Below are positions 55,302-64,000 of a stretch of DNA of 64,000 bases, piece by piece. Within the stretch, counting starts at the first letter, position 1. Every line of letters begins with the position of its first letter. The notes below the pieces were generated by a model. It had not been told where the DNA came from. It did no database searches and saw only the letters and a list, made by a program, of their open reading frames with translations. The stretch is from Rutpela maculata (taxonomy: Eukaryota; Arthropoda; Insecta; Coleoptera; Cerambycidae). The position numbers and the translations under genes were made by a program. The DNA lies in the NCBI GenBank assembly GCA_936432065.2, contig OW386287.2:191083729-191147728 (forward strand), read 5' to 3'.

Positions 55302-57327
55302 TGTAGAAGAACGCACTACCGGGCGTCAAAATGACGCGACACCAATTTATTTCTCAGGGGGCGCCAGTCGCGTATTACCCCGTTCTTCTACCTCCCAGGC
55401 GGGTTCGAGATAAGATGCACTTCGGTAGCCGAGTAATGGGACCAAGGCGGCACTACCACAGATCGGAAATTACGCTCTCTCTGGACCCGAATTCCCTCGT
55501 TAGGGGTTTAGGCACCTCTTAATTTCCTGAATTTTTGCATAAAAAAATCCCAACCGAAGAATTTCTCTGCGGAGGGATTAGTTTTGGTACGCGAAAATCA
55601 CGTTTTGGTCCATTAATAACGGAATATATTTCTCAAAAAACGCATAAAAAAATCCCTATCAAACCTTCGTAAAGCAACCAGAAGGTCGAACGTTAATGCG
55701 AATTAACTCGACACATCCGGCTTTCTATACGAAAGTTCCAGGGATTATAGACCGTCAACAGGCCTCAAGATCAATTAAGAAATATTAGTTCAAGGAATCC
55801 GTTTATTTAACAGAATTGGTTATACAAAATTCTCAAGAAAGAATCGTGCCTTCCCCAATCAAGGTAGTGACTTTCAGACCATACAAGCGAGAGCGCTCAC
55901 GCTAACGATCGATTAGGTAGAAAAGATTCATACGTACCTTCTCAGAATCAAAATGTGAGCTTTTAGAATCATTTCAGACTCTGGGTAAATGAATAATTAA
56001 GGCTGACTGAAATTAACTTAAAAAAGTTTTACTAAATGAATTTAGTTTCGCTAGAGACTACTTAGCTTTAAAGTTCTTGTATCGTGGAGATTCACGTACT
56101 CAAACACATTCAGAGGACTTATTACTGCATAAGTTGAGTGGCGTTCGATCAGTCCACGACTTACTAACCCTTATCACAGTCGATTAATAATATCGATTTG
56201 GCAGCGTCTCACCTTCGAGCGACTATTAGGCAAAATTGAATTTTTGGATTTTTATGCACAAGGCGTTTTCCTCTATAACTTTGTCATTTGAAAAGCCCCG
56301 TTATTGGCTTTTCTACCATCACTTTGTCTGGACCACTCAACGCGCTCGACCAAATTGCGAGCCGCTGGGTCAATCCAAACTCTTTCTATGCGAGAAACCG
56401 GCCTTGTACATGTGCATTGATTTTTATCAATTTTTGCTTATCGGCACTACGCCGGCTTTGACAAAATCTTCTTTTTTGCCTTTCGGATGCAGTGCATCGT
56501 TAAAATTTTATGCTCATATTTTAGAATTGGGCTTTCAATGACCGTACCTCAAAGGTCAATGTCTTTGGTTGAGGAATAAAAAATAAAAAATAATTTAAAG
56601 TATATTTTCGTGGTACTTTTTAAACTGACTTTGTGGTACTTTTGAAAAATCCATTTAAAGACCAATTTTAGCGTACTTTTGAAAAATCGATTTTCGAGCC
56701 AAATTTCAAGGTACTTTTGAAAAACTAATCTGCGGGTGAAATTTTGGCGTACTTTTGAAAAATCGATTTTCAAGCCAAATTTCAAGGTACTTTTGAAAAG
56801 TTAATCCGCGGGTGAAATTTTGGCGTACTTTTGAAAAATTGATTTTCAAGCCAAATTTCAAGGTACTTTTGAAAAGTTAATCTGCGGGTGAAATTTTGGC
56901 GTACTTTTGAAAAATTGATTTTCAAGCCAAATTTCAACGCAGTTTTGAAAAATTAGTCTGCAAGTGAAACTTTGGCGTACTTTCGATAAATCGATTCCTG
57001 GGCCAAATTTTGACGCCCTTCCAAAAATATTATTTTTTCAAAGTCCAATTTATGATACCTTTGAAAAAGTATACTATTCATAAATCTTTGTCATTATATA
57101 CTTCTACTCTGATATTCTGAACCAAAAACATTTTTCCTAAGTGAAAATTCGGTGTTTCTTCGAATTTTCGCCTGGTCATTTCCAACGCCTTATAGAACCC
57201 AAAACGGTCCTTGTGGACTGATCTGCGCCTCTGCAGACTCCCAAAAATGTCTTTAAATGAAATTTTTGCCTAAGTCGAATTTTGATTATGTCTTCAACTT
57301 AGGACGATTTTGGAGAGTTCTACAACA
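55302..57327 (-). repeat. Gypsy-4 3' LTR (2.0 kb) with internal minisatellite
   Basis: The + strand begins TGTAGAAGAACGC and ends GAGTTCTACAACA, followed by the polypurine tract (- strand AAAGGAGGGGAG). The 2026-bp length is long for an insect Gypsy LTR. 56620-57050 holds a minisatellite of about 76 bp, made of two half-units that both start GTACTTTTGAAAA. The LTR is otherwise non-coding. Confidence 0.88.
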
Positions 57328-57589
57328 CTCCCCTCCTTTGGTTGAATCTTTTCTACTCATCGATCGCCTTTAATTTCCATATTCACTTGTATGTCTGTAT
57401 GCCTTCATTTGACGGTCTGACCTATGGTACAGATGTTTTAAAAATAACGGCCTTAATTGGGGCAGACGGCTGATTCGCCTATCTAACTTAAAAATAATTA
57501 CATTTTTTTAAACAATACGACAAGTTGATACAACATTTTTATCAACTTAATTACACCCGCGTCGAGGTGCGAAGCGTAGCACAATTTTG

Positions 57590-58700
57590 ATTAGCGTCCA
57601 CTCTCACTAATTCGTTGCACTCGCTTTTTCGCCCTGGTCTCGCTCTTGCTTAACTTCGGCCCTTTCTAGAAGAGTCTGTCTATATCTCCATGCCGCAGCT
57701 TGGACGGTCCTCGCCTTTGAGTTCCAGACTTCACCATGCCGCGCCCTTGCGACAGGCTGGGTCATCTTTCCATTTCTGCACATGGAAAATGCAGTTCTGC
57801 AACTAGATTGACTTTTTAGCAAGTCGTCGACTGGGACGCGTCGACTAACAAACACAATGTGTTGTTTTTAATGAAATATTTTTCTAACATGAATTTTGTT
57901 AACTTATAATGGTTAGAAATTGGTTCTTCGTAAGGTAGATTGAATCGGCTTACGATACTCGTGCGGTCATCACTACTTGTGAAAAAAGTATAAAAAAAAA
58001 TCGAAGCGTCTTCTTGAGCGAAGAACGGCTTCTGAAACTCGTCTCGTAGTTTCTACTTCGTAAGGTAGATTAAATCGGCTTACGATACTCGTGCGGTCAT
58101 CACGACTTGTGAAAAAAGTATAAAAAAAAAATCGAAGCGTCTTCTTGAGCGAAGAACGGCTTCTGAAACTCGTCTCGTAGTTTCTACTTCGTAAGGTAGA
58201 TTAAATCGGCTTACGATACTCGTGCGGTCATCACGACTTGTGAAAAAAGTATAAAAAAAAAAAAAAATCGAAGCGTCTTCTTGAGCGAAGAACGGCTTCT
58301 GAAACTCGTCTCGTAGTTTCTACTTCGTAAGGTAGATTAAATCGGCTTACGATACTCGTGCGGTCATCACGACTTGTGAAAAAAGTATAAAAAAAAAAAA
58401 TCGAAGCGTCTTCTTGAGCGAAGAACGGCTTCTGAAACTCGTAGTTTCCATTTGGGGTATACGTTAATTTTGTTGACTTAAAATGATTAAAATAGAAGTT
58501 GTCTTCTTGCATAAGAAAAACAGCTTCCGAAATTCGTACTGATTCGTACTTATGCCTACGTCCATTACTCGAACTTGGCGGCTCTCGCTCTTGAGAAGCT
58601 AGGCTTACCGGATCGCGCTCTTGCGTCGGGTTCGCCGTCTTTCCATGTCTGCTCATGGAGTAGACTTTAAATTTTCGATTCGACTGCATATAGGTCAAAA
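57590..58700 (-). repeat. Gypsy-4 3' untranslated region with 131-bp tandem array
   Basis: Four copies of a unit of about 131 bp occupy 57926-58448 (CTTCGTAAGGTAGATT, GCGGTCATCACGACTTGTG, TCGAAGCGTCTTCTTGAGCG). Copies differ mainly in the length of an A-run (9, 10, 15 and 12). The array is flanked by two related sequences at 57590-57860 and 58470-58700; both contain - strand frames with M-RHGK or MCRNGK starts. Whether any of this is translated is unknown. Confidence 0.85.
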
Positions 58701-58751
58701 TCGCTACTTAGAATTTTGAGAAAAAATATAAAAAAAAAGCGAAAACGGCTA

Positions 58752-61700
58752 TTAGCCGTGGTCGACCTCAGAAATATCTAGAGGTGACTCTTCTATATCT
58801 GGCTCATCTCGAGCATCTTCGGGATCTCGACTTATTACATCCGGCTCATCTTGAGCACTTGCGGGAACATTGATTTGAACTAGTGTGGTATCGCTACGTC
58901 GCTCTGACCTGGGCGCGATCTCATTGTCTGATGAGGAAGCGTCGTCACTAAGATGAATTTCATCCGGACTATCTTCTGATTCTTCAGACAATTCCAATTC
59001 AACATCGGGGTCTCCCTTAGGTGCCGGCCTGATGGCATCGACATGTAATCTCGTCGAAGTTACCCCCTTGTGAATGAGGTAAACTTCATTAGACAATCTC
59101 TTTAAAACCTTGTGTGGCCCACTCCACGACGGTGTGAAGGTATGATCCTTCCTGATCCTTTTAGTCATTACCATATCTCCCACTTTATATACGACCGGCG
59201 TTACCGCCACTTTGGGCGCGTAACGCCATTGGTAATTTGTTTGATTTTTACGAATTTCCTTGACTCTTTCAAGGCGGGGAACGTCCGCTTGATTACGACG
59301 TTCTTGTCTATAAGCGAACATATTCCAATCACCAATCTGCGGTAATTCATAGCCGAGCACTACGAAACTGGGCGTATGCCCCGTAGCGGCGTTTTTTCTT
59401 GTTCTCAAGATATATGCCATCTGACTAACATGTCGATCCCACTCGTCGTTGGGTGAACCATATAATAAGGTTTTTAAGATCTTCTTAGCTTCTTGCACCC
59501 TCCTTTCTATTGGATTAGCCTGTTGGTGGTAAGCTGCTGTGAAGAATCTTTCAATATTGTTACGTGTACAGAACGTATCGTAAAAGCCGGAATTGAAGTG
59601 GCCTCCCTGGTCGGAAATGATGACCCTCGGAACGCCATATCTCGCCACTAGTTCCTCTTCGATAAATTGTGCTATTGTTTTTCCACTGACTTGGGTGAAC
59701 GCCTTGGCTTCGACCCACTTACTAAATACATCCTCTACCATTAATATATATCGGTTATCTGCATCTTTGGTTCGCTGAAGCGGTCCGATTACATCGACGC
59801 TTAGAACTTCGAACGGATGCGATGGAGCATGGCTTCTGAGAGGAGCCTTCGGTTGTGACTGTCTGCTTTTTACGGAATTACAAATAATGCACTCATTTAA
59901 ATATTTGTTAACTAGTCTCGACAAATTATTAAAATAATAGCGGCCCGAGATGATTCTAACAGTTTCATCGCGGCCGGGGTGACCTACTTCCGGTCGGTCG
60001 TGAAAATGAGATATTACTCTCATGACCATACGTTTTGGTACGTATAATTTTTCTATAACATTTTCGCCTCTCGTCCAAAGTGTGCCGCCTATCACTTGTC
60101 TTGTATTGACGAATTTCACCTCTGCCTCGGTTTTATCTGCTTGTCGCACTAGAGTATTCCATCGTTCAATTTGGTCTTGGATATCTCTGGAGTGCGTTTG
60201 CGCTTCTCTGACCTGATCGTTTAATTCCAATGTGGTAATCACTGATATTCGTTCCTTGTACGAGAATTTTGGTGGGTACATTCTCTCCTCTTCGTCGTCT
60301 GCTTCGACGTTTGGGCCTTGAGGATTCCTGCTAAGATAGTCAGCCAATATATTTTCCTTGCCGGGACAATGTTCTATGGTGAAGCTGTATTCCTGAAGTA
60401 ATAATGACCAACGTGTAAATTTCGTTTTCTCGTCCTTATGCTTATTTAACCATAGTAAAGCTCGATTGTCGGTTTTGACTATAAATGGACGGTCTGCCAA
60501 ATATATTTTGTATTTCCTTATATAATTAACGACGCTCAAACATTCCAATTCATTAATATGGTATTTTCTCTCCGTCGGAGATAACGTATTACTAGCATAA
60601 GAGACGATGTGCTTCTGGTCATTATCCCCCAATTGATATAATACTGCAGATAATCCTATTAAGGATGCGTCCGTCTGCAGTATGAACATTTTATTGAAAT
60701 CTGGCCGGTGCAGTCCTAGAGGTTTATTCAATACTTCTTTTAGTAAAATAAAAGCTTCTTGGGCTTCCGGATTCCACTTGAAGCGCCAGTCTTTCGAGAG
60801 TAGTCGGGTCAAGGGCTTTGTAATTATTGCAACATTAGGGATATATTCACGTACCCAATTACACAGACCAAGGAAACTCTGAAGCTGGCGCCTCGTCGTA
60901 GGGGCCGGATAATTTTGTATCTGTAATATGTGTTTTTCTAATGGTTGAGTGGTGTTGGCATTTATTTGATGCCCGAGATAGGTTATGCTTGACGTGGCTA
61001 CCACACATTTTTCCGGTGACACCTTTAAATTATGCAAACGCAGGCGTTCAAAGACGGCTCTCAGATGGTTTACATGCTGTTCTATATTTTCACTGTAGAT
61101 GATAATATCATCGAGATATACTTTGCAGAAATGATGCAAGTAGCCGGTCAATACGTCTCTTGCCATAAATTTTTGGAATGTACATGGAGCGGTCTTCAAT
61201 CCGAAAGGCATCACGTTAAATCGGTAAGATGCTCCATCTAATGTTGTAAACGTAGAATAGTTTTTTGACGACTCCTCAAGAGGGATTTGCCAATATCCGC
61301 TCTTGAGGTCCAACACCGTAAATATGTTGGCGTTTCCTAGATCCTTTATACTCTCGTATATCTTTGGTAAGACGGATGCTTCGTCTTCCGTTACTTCATT
61401 TAAGTGACGATAATCAATGCAGAAGCGAGGCTTCTTGCCGGGCCTTTCAATTATAATGGGAGGCGAACTGTACTGAGCGGTACTCGGTTCTATGACCCCG
61501 GCTTTCAGCATCTCTTCAATTTGATCGTACATAACTTTTTTCTTAGTAGGAGACATAGGGTAGGGTTTGATATTGAACGGGCGGTCGTCTTTAACTTTTA
61601 TTTTATGTTTCGTTGTCACCGTGGTAGCTTGGGTAGGCACCGCGGTGAACAATTCAGCGAATTCCTCGAATAGAGGTTTTAAATTATCGTTTCCGATGAT

Positions 61701-62215
61701 CAGTTCTTCGGGAAGCCGGCATTGCTTCCTTGCTTGATGTGCCGCTTGATTCCAGAAGACGGTTATTCGCTCTTCAGTGCCGACGTAGACACATTTACGT
61801 TGATAATCGAATACGACATTGTGAGCATATAAAAACGGGGCTCCCAGAATGAGCTCTTCATTTAAATTTTGAATGACCTGAAACGTGGTCTGAAAGGGTA
61901 CATCTAGTACATTAACGTTTATGGTCGTAGTCCCGAGGGATTCTACTAAACCATCGCCACAAGCCATAACAAAAGTTTGGGGAGCTGTAAGTTGATCAAT
62001 GTCGTTCAAAAATTTCGGTTGGATAATATTCCTTGTCGAACCTGTATCCAATAAAGCGTTAACCGCTCGATTATTAATTATAATCTTAATGCGAGGCAGA
62101 GGGAAAGCGTCGTTGGTTTGATTGATAGATTCTAATGTAGTGAATCGGTGGGGAGATAGGTTGACTTCTTGATCCTTAAACAGGTAATTAAGGTCAGGAA
62201 GGTCATCGAAGTTTT
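58752..62215 (-). CDS. pol: Gypsy-4 pol polyprotein (protease, RT, RNase H, integrase)
   Basis: One open frame of about 1150 codons with no ATG of its own near the start. Protease: NALLDTGSTRN and ELILGAPFLY. RT: RFCIDYRHLNEVTED, LDLKSGYWQIPLEE, FNVMPFGLKTAPCTF and catalytic VYLDDIIIYSE. RNase H: LQTDASLIGLSAVL, ELECLSVVNYI, VKTDNRALLWL and ILADYLSRNP. Integrase: HDRPEVGHPGRD and CIICNSVK zinc residues, SVDVIGPL, IISDQGGHFNS, then NPIERRVQEAKK. The C-terminus has FTPSWSGPHKVLKRL and a highly acidic tail (SEESEDSPDE). All catalytic residues are present. Expression probably needs a -1 frameshift from gag at 62225-62219. Confidence 0.96.
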
Positions 62216-63430
62216 TTAATTTAAACTTCTTGCTTCGGAGCTTCCTCGAGGGTCGCTTCGAGCCTGCTGGGGCCTGGTAGGCGGGGCTGGTACAGTTCGG
62301 CCTGGGCCATCGCCTCTGACCCCCGCTTGGTTTCCCGTATTCATATTACGATAGGGATTGTTTGGGCATTCCGCATGAAAATGCCACTGCTCTGTTGGGC
62401 AATATCTGCAAGGGCGATACGGGACTCGGGAGTTCCTTACGTCTCCAGTACCCCTTCTCGGTATATCCCCTCTAGGCAGCGAGGAAATATTATTTGCAAA
62501 ATGCACCCTTGGTGCTGGCGGATTATCTCTTCTTTGAGATCCATTGAATGGTGTCCTAGATGCACCAAAGGAACTGGAGGACGGCTTCGCTAATGCGGAG
62601 GGTTCCGTTCTCCAGTTACTGCTCGATTGCTGATTCCCTTGAGCTGAAGCGGTAGAGGTGGACGCTTCTCGGTCTTTGCTTTTCTTTGCATTTTGCAGAA
62701 TCTCGAATTCTTTATTCTCATCCATGATTTTGGCCATTTGTTCGGTCATCGTCACTAGTGTATTTGTATCTAGTATGACGGCACTCTTTAGGAGCATTTT
62801 CATATCAGGTCTCAACTGATTGAAGATGGTAGCCGCCTTCATCGCCTCCGGCTTAAACGGATCGATCCTGTTGAAGAGGCATACCTTCCTGGAAATAAAT
62901 ACTGACGTATTTTCCTCGGCATCTTGTTTCTTGCCATATAAATTAGCTACTGCTTCGGTGAGTACTTCACCTGAATCGTAACGGCTTCTGAACCGCTCGA
63001 GGAATAGAGGATACGTGGTAATTAGGGTTCGGTATTGTTCGAACCATTTCCTAGCATCGTCTTTGAGCTGTTCTGATATTTTATACAGACGGTCGTTATC
63101 CTGCGTAATTCGTACTCGGACGAAAAATTCCTCCATATGATGAATGAAGGTTTCAGGGTCTTCGTGTTCGAAGCCATGAAATTCCGCATTTGGATGCTTC
63201 GACCGATACTTATGCTCGTGTGTGGCTTCGCTTAGAGCTTTGGCAAGACCTGCTGCCATTTGGGCGAACACTTGTTCTGAGGAGGGCTGTATGACTCCTT
63301 CAGTGGTACTCGGGCCAACCCCCGAACTACCCAGTACATCCTCCGCGCACGGCCTCTCTAACCCTCTAGAGACGTTGTCCATCACAGATGTCGGCTCGTC
63401 GTAAAACTGGAAAGGCGTTGATTCATCCAT
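62216..63430 (-). CDS. gag: Gypsy-4 gag
   Basis: 404 codons, starting MDESTPFQFYDEPTSVMDN 33 nt inside the primer-binding site. The capsid region (FHGFEHEDPETFIHHMEEFF, LKDDARKWFEQYRT, LFLERFRSRYD) is the Ty3/Gypsy gag fold. A low-complexity, Ser/Asn-rich stretch and an Arg-rich stretch follow. The single knuckle CRYCPTEQWHFHAEC has spacing C-x2-C-x5-H-x4-C, one more than usual. The stop codon directly follows a TTTAAAT heptamer. Confidence 0.93.
   Translation of the reverse strand: MDESTPFQFYDEPTSVMDNVSRGLERPCAEDVLGSSGVGPSTTEGVIQPSSEQVFAQMAAGLAKALSEATHEHKYRSKHPNAEFHGFEHEDPETFIHHMEEFFVRVRITQDNDRLYKISEQLKDDARKWFEQYRTLITTYPLFLERFRSRYDSGEVLTEAVANLYGKKQDAEENTSVFISRKVCLFNRIDPFKPEAMKAATIFNQLRPDMKMLLKSAVILDTNTLVTMTEQMAKIMDENKEFEILQNAKKSKDREASTSTASAQGNQQSSSNWRTEPSALAKPSSSSFGASRTPFNGSQRRDNPPAPRVHFANNISSLPRGDIPRRGTGDVRNSRVPYRPCRYCPTEQWHFHAECPNNPYRNMNTGNQAGVRGDGPGRTVPAPPTRPQQARSDPRGSSEARSLN
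62219..62225 (-). promoter_or_regulatory. Probable -1 ribosomal frameshift site (T TTA AAT)
   Basis: In the gag frame the heptamer T-TTA-AAT fits the X-XXY-YYZ slippery rule and is followed at once by the gag stop TAA. A -1 shift here puts ribosomes into the pol frame. About 25 nt downstream, a CCTTAA/TTAAGG stem with an 8-nt loop (62193-62174) may help, though the spacing is longer than usual. Confidence 0.75.
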
Positions 63431-63462
63431 ATCCTTTCCAGAAAGCCCTGCTGACTAACAAG

Positions 63463-63480
63463 GCCCCACGTTGGGCGCCA
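63463..63480 (-). promoter_or_regulatory. Gypsy-4 primer-binding site for tRNA-Lys(CUU)
   Basis: On the + strand this is GCCCCACGTTGGGCGCCA, which is the 3' end including CCA of the conserved animal tRNA-Lys(CUU). The - strand complement lies directly after the LTR end, where reverse transcription is primed. The match is 18 of 18. Confidence 0.9.
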
Positions 63481-64000
63481 TGTAGAAGAACGCACTACCG
63501 GGCGTCAAAATGACGCGACACCAATTTATTTCTCAGGGGGCGCCAGTCGCGTATTACCCCGTTCTTCTACCTCCCAGGCGGGTTCGAGATAAGATGCACT
63601 TCGGTAGCCGAGTAATGGGACCAAGGCGGCACTACCACAGATCGGAAATTACGCTCTCTCTGGACCCGAATTCCCTCGTTAGGGGTTTAGGCACCTCTTA
63701 ATTTCCTGAATTTTTGCATAAAAAAATCCCAACCGAAGAATTTCTCTGCGGAGGGATTAGTTTTGGTACGCGAAAATCACGTTTTGGTCCATTAATAACG
63801 GAATATATTTCTCAAAAAACGCATAAAAAAATCCCTATCAAACCTTCGTAAAGCAACCAGAAGGTCGAACGTTAATGCGAATTAACTCGACACATCCGGC
63901 TTTCTATACGAAAGTTCCAGGGATTATAGACCGTCAACAGGCCTCAAGATCAATTAAGAAATATTAGTTCAAGGAATCCGTTTATTTAACAGAATTGGTT
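63481..64000 (-). repeat. Gypsy-4 5' LTR (partial)
   Basis: The first 520 bp on the + strand, base for base the same as 55302-55821 as far as I can tell by eye. The remaining 1.5 kb and the target duplication lie beyond the window. Confidence 0.92.

Larger units (their letters stand above)
55302..64000 (-). mobile_element. Gypsy-4, young Ty3/Gypsy retrotransposon (runs off the window)
   Basis: On the - strand: 5' LTR (from beyond 64000 to 63481), tRNA-Lys primer-binding site (63480-63463), gag (63430-62216), pol (about 62215-58752), a repeat-rich 3' region, a polypurine tract (57339-57328) and the 3' LTR (57327-55302). Both main frames are open. The 520 bp of the 5' LTR that are visible look identical to the 3' LTR. 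No env-like gene is recognised. Probably a recent and possibly active insertion. Confidence 0.95.

Noticed and set aside
57926..58448. CRISPR-like or satellite array
   Set aside because: Units are contiguous at 131 bp with no unique spacers, and they lie inside a retrotransposon of a eukaryote.
58231..58698. 155-codon frame after Gypsy-4 pol as an env gene
   Set aside because: It has no signal peptide, membrane segment or fusion-protein features, and half of it translates the 131-bp repeat.
58752..62051. Pol starting at a Met just before the D-T-G-S motif
   Set aside because: That codon is TTG; the frame is open well upstream to the gag stop, and the protease needs the preceding residues.
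63463..63480. A tRNA gene at the tRNA-Lys match
   Set aside because: Only the 3' 18 bases including the non-genomic CCA are present, exactly at the LTR edge, so it is a primer-binding site.

Overview
This is eukaryotic DNA, almost certainly from an insect or other arthropod. It is AT-rich, has spliced genes with GT-AG introns, and is packed with transposable elements. Two conserved host genes can be read, both on the + strand. The first is the ESCRT-III gene shrub/CHMP4: four coding exons at 12906-13086, 34834-35011, 42743-42990 and 46266-46318 give a complete 219-residue product. The second is the start of a galla-1/CIAO2A (MIP18 family) gene: exons at 53786-53897, 53956-54035 and 54096-54279. 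Its last exon is not in the window. I cannot name the order of insect with confidence.

Layout. 1-7252: a decayed Ty3/Gypsy element on the - strand (Gypsy-1), split by a 2.86-kb P-like DNA transposon. 7549-12307: a DIRS-type tyrosine-recombinase retrotransposon with inverted terminal repeats and an internal complementary region. 12308-12905: upstream region of shrub. 13087-34833 (shrub intron 1, 21.7 kb): a hAT MITE; a jockey/CR1-like LINE (LINE-1) split by an LTR element (Gypsy-3) that lacks reverse transcriptase; a TIR element carrying a decayed, unclassified arthropod protein; a gag-only Gypsy derivative (Gypsy-2); a LINE RNase H fragment (LINE-2); and several foldback elements. 35012-42742 (intron 2): foldbacks, a TTAA-flanked element holding a hAT element, and a 605-bp tandem duplication. 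42991-46265 (intron 3): small MITEs. 46319-53785: a THAP-like ORF, foldbacks (one holding a hAT transposase C-terminus) and a nest of hAT MITEs. 55302-64000: a young Ty3/Gypsy element (Gypsy-4) on the - strand with intact gag and pol frames; it runs off the window and lies in the last visible galla-1 intron.

Most retroelements near or inside the host genes are antisense to them; Gypsy-3 (in shrub intron 1) and the DIRS element (upstream of shrub) are sense. shrub and galla-1 do unrelated jobs (membrane scission and cytosolic Fe-S targeting) and nothing suggests they are co-regulated. I did not find an unprecedented system. The most interesting structures are the DIRS internal complementary region, a nine-hairpin array upstream of the Gypsy-3 3' LTR whose stems covary, a likely -1 frameshift site at the Gypsy-4 gag stop codon, and the TIR element linked to the unclassified protein family.
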